From positions 310,001 through 374,000 of the forward strand of contig VWYX01000219.1 of assembly GCA_013396525.1 (NCBI GenBank): a stretch of 64,000 nucleotides of DNA, written 5' to 3'. The notes beneath the pieces are model-generated. The model saw only the letters and a list, made by a program, of their open reading frames with translations. It did not search any database and was not told the origin of the DNA. Below, in pieces: positions 24,956 through 36,624 of the stretch. How positions within the stretch are numbered: the stretch's first letter is position 1; each line of letters opens with the position of its first letter. Source of the stretch: Chaetorhynchus papuensis. Taxonomy: Eukaryota > Chordata > Aves > Passeriformes > Rhipiduridae. Both the position numbers and the translations under genes were made by a program.

Positions 24956-25738
24956 ACCAGGCTGGCTATGTGTTGTTTGTAGGGAATCTTTCCCTGAATG
25001 ATCAAAGTCAAGCATCACCCAGTAATAAGAGTGTTTTTGCTGTATTGGCTAATGGTTCCTTTGGATTTTTTTCAAATCTCGGTTCCTCGTGGCCCTTCTG
25101 GCTTTGTGTTGTGGTTGGTTTGTTTTTTACAATATGGTACAGCTCATTAATCTGTCATGTTGACCTGTTCGTGGGGGTGGAGTGACTAGAAAGTGACTGG
25201 ATTCTTAAACCATTTGCAAACTGATAAAAGCCTCAGGAGTTATGGGGTTACTGTGTCTTATTAATGAAAATTGCAGACTTCTAGAACAGTGCTCTGTCCA
25301 CGTGCCTTTTGCTCCCTCTTGCAGTACCTGGTTCCATTTCCAAAGCCCTCCAAGCTCAGTAGGGAGAACTGTACATTCTCTGTTCCTTTCTCATTAGGTA
25401 AATTTACTGTGATGGCCAATGCACAAATGCCTCAATTAACTCCCATGTCCTCTTCACCAGGAAGTTTTCAAAATTATTTTCCTGTAAATGGCACTGACTT
25501 AGTGACAACAATTCACTCTTTAACCAGCACATGTTGTTTTTCCAAAAGTCTGTATTAATTTCCAGTTTTCTGTATTTGTTCATTCATAATCCATACAGAC
25601 AGATACATAGTTGATTAAAGTTTACTCCACAGTATTCCCCAGCCTCATTTCTCAACTGGGCTGCAAAGAAATACTTACTTTCTAGAAAAACAGTGCAGAA
25701 GAACTTAAGAGCACAACAAAGTTCTCTGGTGCTCAGGG

Positions 25739-25930
25739 AATGGTTTGGGTTGGAAAGGATGTTAAAGCTCATCTCATTCCACCCCCTGCCATGGGCAGGG
25801 ACACCTCCCACTGTCCTGGGTTGCTCCAAGCCCCATCCAACCTGGTGTTGGGCAGTTCCAGGGCTGAGGCAGCCACAGCTTCTCTGGGCACCCTATGCCA
25901 GGGCCTCCCCACCTTCATGGTGAAGAATGA
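25739..25930 (-). mobile_element. CR1 LINE 3' fragment
   Basis: The plus strand reads ATGGTTTGGGTTGGAAAGGA, then CTGCCATGGGCAGGGACACC and the CAGCCACAGCTTCTCTGGGC block, which is the reversed CR1 3' end. It lies about 0.8 kb past the EIF3B poly(A) signal. Confidence 0.92.
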
Positions 25931-26077
25931 TGGCTTGAACTTGCACAGCAGGAATCATTTTTATGACCCTTTGGTTGTGAAGAGCTGACTTCTCAAGCAT
26001 TTTCTAAGTCACAAATTGAGCTGACAGGTTTTTTTCTCCTGTCTTCATGCAATGAAGGTTTAATAGGCTACTGTGTT

Positions 26078-26665
26078 TTATTCCTGGCTGCTTTCAAAGT
26101 AATGAAATGTAATTCCAGTTTTGAGTAAATAGAATTCTCTTTCAAGATGTTTCTCTGAAGTGCAGATCATCAGTAGAGGAAAAAACAACATAAAAATTGC
26201 ATCCAAAATTGTTCCTGCAGCAGCTCTGGAAGCTGATGAGATCTTGACCCGTAGTTCAGACCTTTTCTCATCTAGCACTGGCGTTTCTGACATCAATCCC
26301 TTCACTTCATCTTTTCTCTTCCGTTTCTTACTTCAAATGCTTTTTGCAAATTCTGTGCTACTGAAATTGCTCTGCGGGGAGGTATTTGGTAAATGATTCT
26401 CTTTGCCATATCTTGGAATAGCACTGGGAGGTGGAGCAGGGAGGACGGCTCCTGCTGGATTGAATCCATCTGTGTAGCTCCGAGTTCTCTGCCACTGCTT
26501 CTCAGCCTGTGCCTTTGTAAGGGCTTCAGAAGGATGGCCAAAGCAGAAGCAGGTTTGTAGGTACTGGCTAAAGCTATGAAGGGTGGGGAAAAAAGGCTTC
26601 CCACAGCACTTGTACCTCCACTGAGTGCCCTTGAGGGTCCAGAATTTGGGTGGGAAAGGAAACAA
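26078..26665 (-). pseudogene. Unidentified decayed reading frame
   Basis: One minus-strand frame is open for about 196 codons apart from a single TGA at 26333-26335. It looks protein-like. There is a Cys/His segment (YKCCGKPFFPTLHSF, reminiscent of a zinc-finger half-site), then a Pro-rich stretch (AVLPAPPPSAIPRYGKEN). After the stop comes a basic nuclear-localisation-like run (SKKRKRKDEVKG) and an acidic/basic tail. I do not recognise the family. A decayed gene or retrocopy is more likely than chance because composition stays coherent across the stop, but a second frame is also open for 100 codons, so a random origin is not excluded. No CR1 or ERV similarity was seen. Confidence 0.35.
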
Positions 26666-26669
26666 ACGT

Positions 26670-29240
26670 ATGCATTAAGATAGTATCTCTCCTTAGTTTT
26701 GTTTAAGTATTGTATTAAGTATTTTTAATGATTATTCTAAAATAGCAGGATTAACTGGACTAATTCATATAATCCCGGGCTAGTCTTCACTCTGTCTTCA
26801 TTTTGAATTTGTAATAAATATTCTCATGACCTTTTAACCATGTACAGCCCTTAATGCAAACTTCACAGAACAAATTTTGGTCACTTGCTCTACTAAGTTT
26901 TAACTTCTTAAATTCTAATATTTTTTAATTAAGCCTTGCTGTAACTTTTATGAGCTTTGACTCCTTTACTGTCAATAAAAAATGAATACAAAGGGTGATC
27001 TCCTTGTGGGTTTTTTTTAATGGGTTGTTGTAATGCATGGACTCCTGGTGTTCCTGGGTTTCCTGGTCCAGTCAGGGGGGGAATAACCAGACTTGCACTA
27101 TCCATGCACGATTTAAAGCAGTTGTGTGTAAGTAATCTGCAGAGAAAAATACACAGTGGGGTAGGTGAGGCTGGGTCACCTGGCAGGTGGTGGTGGTGGT
27201 GTCCCCCTTGGACACTGATCCTCATTGTCCCCATCTCTCTGGGACCTGAGTGACAGATTCACAATAAGCAGCCAAAAGCAGCTGGGATTAAAGGCCTGCC
27301 AGAGTCCTCGCAATTCCTGCAGGGCCTCAGCATCTCTGTGTTGATCTCAGTAAGAGGAATGCTTTGAAAATGTAATCCTCTGCCAAGTTTTAACCTTCAA
27401 CCCCCTGCCTCTCAGTTAAACTGAAGCACTGCTCTCACAGTGTGCTGAAACAGGATTGGGGCAGACACAGAAACCTCTGCTCTAACTGGAATCGCTTAAA
27501 ATAAAGTCAATAATATGTGGAATACCTTGCATTCCTCTCTAATGCAAGGAAAAGCCTTAGTACTTGGTGTGACCTGGCTCCACATGCTGCTCATTTGGGT
27601 TTGTTTTCTTACCCTCAGTGGCTGGGGCTCCCAGATGCACTGATTAACTGGACCGTGTTGGAGTTTAAGGCTGTCCAAGAGACTTGCATGATCCCCTCCA
27701 CCTCCTGTAGAATTTGGGATTATGGTGTACAGGATAGCATTTTTACATGCTTTTAAGAGATGTGGGAATGAGCTGCTCGCAGCAGTGTCCCTCAGCTCTG
27801 TTTAGGGAGCTGATGAAACTGCAATTAACTTAATTCTTGTGAATATTAAAAGCTGTCCAAAGCTAAGGAGCTCACCTGGTTCCCTGAGATGTTCACAGCG
27901 AAGAAATGTTCATTTGCTGCTGCTGGAACTACTCAAAATTGTCTGTTACAGTGCTTGAGTCCGGGAGCTGTTGGTGAAACCCTCATTTAATCAGTACATG
28001 GCTTGTTATTGTGGAGATAAATCTGGTTCCTATAGAAACCAGTTGCTTGTGACTGGTGGGGCTGTAGAACAAGTCTGTTTTGATAAGTGCTTGCTGGGTA
28101 CAGCATCATTCCTGTGCATTATGAAATGTTTTAGCACATCAGCTCTTCTGCCAGGAGCTGTGAAGGGGATGTCACTGTTTTATGGAAGTGAAAACAGCCA
28201 TGGAAAGGTGAAAATAGAATTTTTCAAACCTCTGTTATTATCTGAGATCCCAAAGGCAGTTCTTTAGTGGGATTTCAAGCAGACCCTCTGCCAGGCACAC
28301 AGGTTTGGGACCGTGCCACTCACCCACAGTGAGTGAGGGCCGGAACAGGACCCCAGCTTCAGGGGGCCCAATTAACCCTACAGCAGCATTTCCTCTGGGG
28401 CTTCACCTGTAGGTTAAACAGGCTCAAACACACGTGCTCTTGTCTGTTATTAATGCTGACAAATAGGTTGTGCCACCGTGTTTTAAATCTTCCAGTCAAA
28501 TTATGTCTGTGTTTCAAACAGAGCAGAGTGTTTCTGACTGATTGAGTTGTGGCACAAGGCACTGGCACTTAATTGCTACTTTATAATCGCTCCAGTCCTG
28601 TGACGAATTCCAGATGGATTCCAGCTCCCAAGGAACCCTGTGGGACCTGCACAGATTAGGGCCAACTTGCTCTGATCTGGTTGAACAGGCTCCTAATGAT
28701 TGCTACCTGGGATTAAACAAAATGGGTACTTAGTGAAATGCAATTCCCTTTCTTTGTCACGGATAACTTTAATCGGTGTTTTGGGAACACCAGGGGAATC
28801 TGTAATTGTGCTCAGCCCTACTCAGACTGTGGGTACCACGGTCCCAGACCACCGGAGGTTCCCACTGGCTGCAGCAATGACACGGCTGAGTTCACTGTGC
28901 CACATTCCCTGTCAATCAGTCAGAGTCCTGCTGCGTTAGAGACGGAAACAGAGGCAGAGGGAGGAAGAATTTGTCAAGATAAAAGTGCAAATCATGGGAG
29001 AAGGAACTGGTTTAAACTTTATAAACTTTATTGAACTCTCTGGGCTTTAAAGCTTTAATGTTTTGAGTCTGATCAGCAGAAGAGATGCAGCAAGAAGCTG
29101 TGACTGTGGCCAGTGCTGGCCCAGAGCCGAGCCCTGCTGCAGGGAGCTCTGGGTGGCCTCAGCACACAAAAGCCACCTGTGTCTGTGTGTGCAGGTGACC
29201 ATCAGTGATGCTGAGGCTCGCTGCCTGCAGAGTGGGAGAG
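26670..29240. other. Intergenic, no gene recognised
   Basis: AT-rich sequence with a short GGT repeat at about 27185-27201. I found no coding exon, RNA gene or clear transposon here. Confidence 0.5.
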
Positions 29241-29432
29241 CAGGTGAGCTGGGGGGCTGTGCCTGGGTGCAGGTGAGCTCTGGGGCTGTACCTGGGTACA
29301 GGTGAGCTGGGGGGGCTGTACCTGGGTGCAGGTGAGCTCTGGGGCTGTACCTGGGTGCAGGTGAGCTGGGGGCTGTACCTGGGTACAGGTGAGCTGGGGG
29401 GCTTTGGAAGGGTGCAGGTGGAGCATGGAGCC
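29241..29432. repeat. 29-bp minisatellite, cut by an assembly gap
   Basis: At least six consecutive units of 28-30 bases start at 29241, 29270, 29299, 29329, 29358 and 29386. Each begins CAGGTGAGCT and ends in a CTGGGT(A/G)-type motif. Units alternate between a CTCTGGGG and a CTGGGGGG form. The last visible unit diverges before the run of N. On the minus strand the units give Pro/Thr-rich open frames that are not genes. Confidence 0.9.
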
Positions 29433-30048
29433 NNNNNNNNNNNNNNNNNNNNNNNNNNNNNNNNNNNNNNNNNNNNNNNNNNNNNNNNNNNNNNNNNNNN
29501 NNNNNNNNNNNNNNNNNNNNNNNNNNNNNNNNNNNNNNNNNNNNNNNNNNNNNNNNNNNNNNNNNNNNNNNNNNNNNNNNNNNNNNNNNNNNNNNNNNNN
29601 NNNNNNNNNNNNNNNNNNNNNNNNNNNNNNNNNNNNNNNNNNNNNNNNNNNNNNNNNNNNNNNNNNNNNNNNNNNNNNNNNNNNNNNNNNNNNNNNNNNN
29701 NNNNNNNNNNNNNNNNNNNNNNNNNNNNNNNNNNNNNNNNNNNNNNNNNNNNNNNNNNNNNNNNNNNNNNNNNNNNNNNNNNNNNNNNNNNNNNNNNNNN
29801 NNNNNNNNNNNNNNNNNNNNNNNNNNNNNNNNNNNNNNNNNNNNNNNNNNNNNNNNNNNNNNNNNNNNNNNNNNNNNNNNNNNNNNNNNNNNNNNNNNNN
29901 NNNNNNNNNNNNNNNNNNNNNNNNNNNNNNNNNNNNNNNNNNNNNNNNNNNNNNNNNNNNNNNNNNNNNNNNNNNNNNNNNNNNNNNNNNNNNNNNNNNN
30001 NNNNNNNNNNNNNNNNNNNNNNNNNNNNNNNNNNNNNNNNNNNNNNNN
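29433..30048. other. Assembly gap (616 N)
   Basis: The unresolved bases directly follow the minisatellite, so the gap most likely hides more repeat units. The true length is unknown. Sequence after the gap does not resume the repeat. Confidence 0.95.
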
Positions 30049-32201
30049 GGTACCCCATGGGCCACCATGAGCCTCTGGCTCTTCTGGTTCCTGTGCAAGC
30101 ACTTGCTTTGAAACCCTGCAAAACTCCTGCCTTTCCTGAGCCACAGCAGGGATGCAGCTTCCTGTGCACTGGAACTTCTTTTTTTTCCAGTTCTGCACCT
30201 TCCACCTTTTGCTCACCTCTCTAAGAGGCAGGAATTGCAGGAGGGTCCGCTTAGCTCTTCTACGTTGCTACATCTATTTACATATTTTTATTGGGCCCTC
30301 GTTATTTACCCTCATTTTTGATGTAAATCCCATTATTTTTTATTGTGCTTCAGATGATCTTTCTCTGAACCCTTCCTGAACACACACTAATTCTGTAATA
30401 TATCTTGTCTCCACACAGTAGTCACATGATAGCAGCCCTCAGAAGCAAAGAGAGAATGAATCTCTCTTTCCCCTTTATGGATGACAAATGCAATTTTTGT
30501 TTAGCACTTTACCTGTGAAATATCCTTTTTTTTTTTCTTTTCTACTTTAAAACAGCCATTAATCTCACAAGGATATCAGCTTTATTTTTATACAGCTTAT
30601 TCAGACTTGCATCATCTTCCCCAAGATCTATTTTCTCTAATGGAAATCTGGGAAGGAAATGTGCATTACATTAGTCTGAGTTACTTCCGTCTATGAGAAT
30701 GCTTTTCTCTTAATAATGCAAATAACTGTAATTATGAAAGCAAATTAATTGACTGGGCAGTCAAAGTACTTAAATTTCCTGGTGTATTTTGATTTGCATT
30801 CATGTTCCCTGCTATTTTTACTCCCAGCTGAACTCATTTAGAACTGCTTCCACTTGCTTATTAATCCTAACTCAAAACTGACTCTGCTTGTGGCTTGTTA
30901 TATTTTAATGCCTCCATGAAACAGCAGAAGATTTGTGCTTTTAGAATACTGCTGGTTAGACAAGCCCCAGACTGGAAGGGGAGGACTCTTGGACGCACGG
31001 ATACACTGTGTGAGCAAAATTTGGCTGCTACATGAGCTCGGTAAGAGGGGCCTGAAAGTGTGACAGGACAAGCTTCTCAAGGCAACAGGCTGACCTCATT
31101 CTCCAGGCACTGCTCCCGCCTGTCACACTCGCCTGTGCACGATTACGTGTCAGTCTGTCTTACTCAGACAAATGCTGCCACCAAGGACAAACCAGGAGTT
31201 CCCTTTGGGGTTTGTTCTTGTGTTGCTTCAGGTTTTAAGGCCTGAGCTGGACGAGTGAAAATGAAAGAATTAAAACAACAACAGCAACAAAGTAATTCTG
31301 GGGATTGAAAACTTGCGTGTCAAAGAGACACTCGTTAGACACTTGGAATTCAGCGGGAAATGCAAAAGAAAAGGAAACCCCGAAGTTCTGAAGTTTCCTG
31401 AACCCCATGGGCACCTGTTCTGGACACTTGTCTCTCTCCTGGGGCACCAGTGGGGTTATTCTGTCAGTCTATGCTGTAATTGCTTATCTAATGATCTGTT
31501 TACCTGAGAGAGCATTAAAGCTGCTCTGGAGAAGGAGGCACAGGGTCCTCTGTCTTTCCCTTGAGCATCTCCTCGTGAGCCCTCTCGGTGGAGGAGGGAG
31601 AAACTCATTCTCCACAGTAACTATTCACTGTAGGAATCATAATAAAATCAGTCCTAAAGGACTGAAAAGAAACAGAACCAGTTCTGTAGCCTGCTGCAGC
31701 TCCTTTCTCACCTTTGCTTTTTTCCTCACTAAAAGCCAGACATGGAATGAAGTTTCTGTCCTTGAGCAATGCAGATATTTCCCTCAGTCCTTCAGCACAA
31801 AAAGGCTTCAGGCAATTTTGCTGCTGAGGAACCTAACAATTTTCTTTCACAGCTCCTCTGTCTGAATCTTAGCTGAAAATCGAGGTAAGAGGTGCTGTCC
31901 CTCCCTCCCTGCCTGGCCGGGGTCTGTTGTGTCCCTTCAGGCACCGCTCTTACCCAACACCAGTGACGGTTTCACTGCTCAACGGCCCTTCCAAGGATTT
32001 TGCAGTGCCCCAAATTGCAGAAGTTGCTACACCAGTTGCAAAACCCAGTCTGTCGGCCTCAGCCCTGTGTGTGTGAGTGTTCTCCAGGCAAAGCTGTATG
32101 CAGCATTCCTCTGGCCGAGGGATGGTGCTGTGAGGAATCCCGACAGGCTCTTAATGAAACCCACACCTAACTGTTCTCCCTCTGACTTTATCCCATACCA
32201 G
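30049..32201. other. Intergenic upstream of the kinesin pseudogene
   Basis: I searched this stretch for the first kinesin exon (the start of the motor, with a VALRVRP-type strand) and did not find it. No other gene or repeat was recognised. Confidence 0.45.
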
Positions 32202-32310
32202 AGGGTGGTCCTGACGGATCCAAGCCAAGATCCAGATGACATCTTGTGAGCTAACAGATCTGAGGAAAACATTTGTATTTGACACGGTTTTCGATCACAT
32301 GGCAACCCAG
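32202..32310 (+). pseudogene. KIF19-like exon remnant A (N-terminal motor)
   Basis: After the acceptor CCCATACCAG the frame reads RVVLTDPSQDPDDIL, hits TGA at 32247-32249 where KIF19 has Arg (CGA to TGA would explain it), then ANRSEEN. A frameshift near 32271 is needed to continue FVFDTVFDHMATQ up to the donor CAG|GTAACA. The remnant is 109 bases against 111 expected, which fits a 2-base deletion. Confidence 0.85.
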
Positions 32311-33222
32311 GTAACAGCCTTCCATTTTTTTTTTTTAAGGCTTAACATTAGAATTGTTTTCCCTGCTTAGATAAATGTTTTTTGGCAGGTGAACAGAACT
32401 GCATAGCCCAGAGGCCACTTGTCACCCAGATAAAAGGTGACAGTGCTGAAGGTGAGAGGGCTGTGAGGGTTTTCCTTTTGCCAGAGAAGTGGGGGAGACG
32501 TGTGGTGTCCATTCTGCCTCTTCCTCCCCCACTGGCCCTCCCCAGGTGTAACACACCTGAGCAGGGGTGAAGAGCTTTGGCTCCCGAGGTCTCTGGTGCA
32601 TGAGGTCACTGTCATTGTTGGCTCTGTTGCTCACACAGCTCTTCCCTGTGTTCTGTGGTTTTACAGGCCCGTGAAGGGAGCTCTGGTGCCCTCACTGAGC
32701 TGTGTTTTGCAGACAGGGGAAAGGTGCACTGGGAAGATTTAATCAGCACCTGCATTTTATGATCACCATGATGGGACTGCAGCCTTGCTTCTCACAGCAG
32801 TTCAGTCACCTGTGTTCTCTTTCACATCATACTTCACCCTTGTTTGCCACCTAAGACATTTTTGGAAGCTCAGTGGCACTTCTCAATAAAGGAAAGGTCA
32901 GGGAGTGAATTTACTCCCTTCTTCAACAGACACAAAAAACCCAAAGCATATCATGTTCAGAGTCCAATAAAATAATCATATTGAAGGATATTTCTTTCAG
33001 TAGGCTCCTGCATCTTGCCTGCCTTTATAAAATTCAATAAACCTCTGTGCTTTTCTGCTCATTCTGATGATGTATCAGAATTCAAACAGCTTGCAAATCC
33101 TTCCAAAGCCCAGGAAATTTCTAAAATATAGTGAGAAAATCACAGGGAATGTAATTAGGTGTAGATCATTCGGACAGCTGTTGTGCCTGACCAAAAGTTT
33201 GTGCATTTTTTGACTGAATTAG

Positions 33223-33310
33223 GAGGAAGTATATGTGTCCACAACAAAAAGCCTGAGAGAAGGAGTCATTTCTGGCTACAGCACAACCATTTTTGCACAT
33301 GGTCCAACAG
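33223..33310 (+). pseudogene. KIF19-like exon remnant B (start of P-loop)
   Basis: It lies between the acceptor GAATTAG and the donor ACAG|GTAAAG. The 88 bases are fully open and encode EEVYVSTTKSLREGVISGY, then STTIFAHGPT. The exon breaks inside the GPTG-x-GKT nucleotide-binding loop. Its length equals the corresponding KIF19 stretch. The exon with the remaining GKT was not found downstream. Confidence 0.85.
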
Positions 33311-34593
33311 GTAAAGCAGTCCCTGTAGCTGTACTGCTCCAGATGAATAAAATATAGCCGTAAAAACCAGAAATACTGAGCCAATTAAGTGCTTACTGTG
33401 AGGACAAGGGTGAAGAATTACAATACCATTCTCATTGGGAAGTATGGACCTCACTTAAATGCTAAAGTAACAGTGAAGCTGCCGTGTTTGAAGTCACTTA
33501 ATTGAGGTAGAATTCAGTAGAGACAAATCTTCCAATTAGAAAGGAGGAGGTGATAAGGGCGTCTGTGCAATGCTGGAGGCTGATCTGAGGAGAATAGATG
33601 TAGCTGTGGAAAGCATTTATAGACTACAGCTCTAGCTCTGAACACCTAGGTGAGCAGTTAACCTACCCGGCTGCCCATCTGCCAGCCCTCTTGTCACCCT
33701 GCTTGGATGGCACACACTGTCCCTCTCCTCAGGCAACGTCGCTGTGGGGTGAGACACTGGAGTGACTGGAGGAAATTATGAGGTCAAGGACAAAATCAAT
33801 AGGAAGCCAGGCATCATTTGTGGGGGAAACTTGCTCATGTGGCACTTGGGCTTTGATGCTACTCTCTATGTCTTTAACAGGAACAGAAAGACCTGTTCAT
33901 TTCTGCCACTCAGAGGATTAAGAAAGGAGCTTCTACAGGGTTAAAGAAATTCTGTAGATGTGGGTCGTACATCTCTAAGCTCGCAGGTGACCAGTGAGTT
34001 TTTAAATTAACTTAGTGCCTTTGAATGTTTCATCCCTTCTATAAGATTTGGCTGAAATTGGACAATAAATTTTTTGGGGCAGGAGGAAGGAGGAGTGAGA
34101 GTGACTGTGTGCTGTCATAAGTTGTCTCTCCCTTAGGAAATCAGAAAGGTTGCAGACACGCTCTTTGCCATGCTGGTTATTTTATGGATACTTTACAACC
34201 TCGTTTATGAACCTTGCCTCAAGCCTTGGTGCTGAGCTCTCACTGCTGCTGCATGACAGATGTGTTTTCTAGAGGATAGTGGGAAGGAGGAGAGATGGAG
34301 GGAAAGGCAGGCTCCTTTCGTGAGCAGAATTGAGAAGCTGCCAGTGCATTTGTGTAAATTGCGATTTTCTTGCAAAAATTCTTCTTTTGTAGCAAGTTAA
34401 TTACTTATTGATTTTACTGTTGATGGAGAGAGGACCTAATGAATGGTCTTTTACCAACACTTCCTTCACTCCTAATTGGGATTCTCCACCAGAATCTCAA
34501 TGAACTGCAGGGCACCCAGCCACAGTGATTGCCCCTGAACAATAAAACCCTGTCACATCCACATTAACCACATCAACATTGCATCTCTCCAGT

Positions 34594-34737
34594 ATTCCTT
34601 AGGGGACAAGAGCAGGACTGTTATGATTGCACACATCAGCCCAGCCAGTTCCTCCTTTGAAGAATCTCAAATGACTGTGATCTATGCCTATCGAGCAAAA
34701 ACCAGCGAGACACAGGCACCAGAGCAAACAATTCCCA
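34594..34737 (+). pseudogene. KIF19-like exon remnant C (end of motor), interrupted by CR1
   Basis: The frame reads SLGDKSRTVMIAHISPASSS, then FEESQMTVIYAYRAK, matching the end of the kinesin motor where KIF19 has SRTVMIAHISPASSAFEESR. Just upstream, HINIASL resembles the HINRSLLAL helix, but the intervening residues are missing. The remnant stops where CR1 sequence begins at 34738. Confidence 0.85.
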
Positions 34738-34856
34738 AGAACGTGGGGCTTGGAGCAATCTGGGATAGTGGAAGGTGTCCCTGACCATGGCAGGAGGTGG
34801 AACGAGATGAGCTTTAAGATCCCTTCCAACCCAAACCATTTTATGATTCTATGACT
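34738..34856 (+). mobile_element. CR1 LINE tail inside the kinesin pseudogene
   Basis: A short CR1 3' end (GTGTCCCTGACCATGGCAGG, then CCCTTCCAACCCAAACC) finishes with TTATGATTCTATGA, the usual CR1 terminus. It directly abuts the kinesin remnant, so it inserted into or next to that exon. Confidence 0.92.
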
Positions 34857-35069
34857 AAAAGCTTGCAAGTGGAAATAGAAAATGCAATGGGTGAAGAGAC
34901 AGCAAATTTCAGGAGGGGTAGAGGCTCAGCGTGAGTGAGAAAAGAAATGCAGAGGAAGGGAACAGTGGAAAGCAAATTGTGTGAGTTGTAGGTAAGAAGA
35001 GAAATATGAACGTGAAAAAAATGGGGAAGAGTAATGGAAAGGCAGAGGATGATGTGCCAGGTGTGGATC

Positions 35070-35155
35070 TTGGGAGATCGAGCAGCTGAGGGCAAGGGTT
35101 GAGAACCAGGAGAAGGAAAAAAGTACAGTCAGCCCCAACCTCAGGGTTCTGCAAG
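35070..35155 (+). pseudogene. KIF19-like exon remnant D (neck coiled coil)
   Basis: The frame reads SWEIEQLRARVENQEKEKST up to a donor-like CAAG|GTAAAG. It aligns with the KIF19 segment that follows the motor (GEIQRLKRKIDEQ). The 5' part is degraded and no clean acceptor was found. Confidence 0.6.
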
Positions 35156-36097
35156 GTAAAGCCAGGAGCTAGAACAGCTCTGGGGTTTCTGGAGGGAAGA
35201 GAGCAGGAGAGGAGCTGTGTGTGGGAGTTGTGGTGCTGCTTGTTGGGTCTCTCATGGCTGGGGAAGCTGGCTCAGGGATGCCTGTAGAGGAGCAGAGTGG
35301 GAAGCACAGTCCGATGGGCAGTGGAGGCAGGCAGGGAGCTGAAGCTGTTTTTCTGCACAAGCCTCTCTCTGATGTACTGTGTGACTCTGGGTATCGCCTC
35401 TCTCAGCGTCTTCCTCAGCCTTAAAATGTGTTACATTTCACAAACTTGCCCTTGAAAAGAGATTTGACATCAAATGCTGGCATTTGCTGTGGGGAGTCCT
35501 GTCTCTCACAGAGAGGTGACCGAGTTTGTAGCCTGCATCACTGCGGGCTCTGAGGCTGTGTCAGGACACTGAGCTCTGCTCTATGGTCCATTGAATGTAA
35601 TTTAAAAAAAAGAAAAAAGTAGAGAGACGGGCAGGGTGAAGATTTTAAAACACTGATTGTTCTGCCCCAGGGATTGTTCCTTTTGTCAGTGAATCTGGCA
35701 AGAAATGAAATAAAAATAGTCAAGTTCTCTAACAGACTAGACACGAGATATAATAGGCCTCTGCTACCAACAGCCAAGGTTATTTCTAGATAACAAGCAC
35801 AGAAAACAGATACCTTTTTCCTTTTGGTGTGTGCAAAGGCAGAAGAGATCTCCCTGCAATGCAGTTTCCCCTTCATATTCACAAAAGCATAGCAATGAGC
35901 CCTAGTTATTGTTAATAATGCACTCATAAAGCTGCACGAGAATTCTTCAGCACGTGATGAACTTGACAAGACTGCAGAAAGAAGCAGAGTCCTATAGAGG
36001 AGCGTCTTGTAACATGTGGCCTGGTCCCAGAATAGTTTTGGGGGAACTTCACAGAATTTCACCCGGCCCAATGTCGGATCAGAAATGTCTTCTGCAG

Positions 36098-36246
36098 CAG
36101 AGAGGCACCAACAGCCTGAGGCACACAGCAGCCCAGTAATGAACACCTTGAGGGCACAGCTGATGGAGCAAACGGAGATGTGTCACTGCCTGATGGAGCT
36201 GCAAAGCACCAACACTGAGCTGCAGGCACCTCCTAACAACTGCTGA
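36098..36246 (+). pseudogene. KIF19-like exon remnant E (coiled coil)
   Basis: After the acceptor TTCTGCAG the frame encodes ERHQQPEAHSSPVMNTLRAQ, then LMEQTEMCHCLMELQSTNTE. Near 36230 a frameshift is needed to reach TS, a TAA where KIF19 has Arg, and QLL. It ends at the donor CTGA|GTGAGT. KIF19 has LREQL, then LLELENRAMEVQ and TSRHLL in the same order. Confidence 0.75.
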
Positions 36247-36624
36247 GTGAGTCCCTCCGTAGCTTCCAGCATGATGTACACTTGGATCTCCAGACTCACC
36301 AGGAGAAGCTGCAGCTCCACAAGGCAACCAGCACATAGAGCATTGAGTTTAGGCTCAAGACTAAAGTATAAATGGGAGATGCCTCACCTCTTTTGGTCCT
36401 AATTCTGAACTTGTGTTTTAAGGGAAAAACTGGGTGGAAGCACAGACTGGATTGGTCCTTCCCTGGTCCAGTCACTCAGTTTTTGTGGTTTCCATTCAGA
36501 TGCAGCGCCTCTAGGCATGATTCCATGCCAGAAAAAGCAGCAGCATCCTTTTCTTCTGGATAAACGTTTAAGTGGGTGTCAGTTCCCTATCACTAGTCAC
36601 CCACCCAATGCCTCTGTAAATTTT

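Noticed and set aside
27040..27075. Short Gly-x-y collagen-like reading (GVPGFPGPV)
   Set aside because: Only about three triplets in an otherwise unremarkable stretch, with no collagen context nearby.
29047..30216. Long frames running through the N gap
   Set aside because: Unknown bases are read as open codons, and the flanking part is the 29-bp minisatellite.
34205..34260. Possible trace of the kinesin SSRSH switch segment
   Set aside because: It needs two assumed deletions to align. Too weak to annotate as an exon.
35538..36146. 202-codon minus-strand frame
   Set aside because: It overlaps a kinesin remnant on the plus strand, is hydrophobic and Ser-rich without a recognisable domain, and looks like chance.
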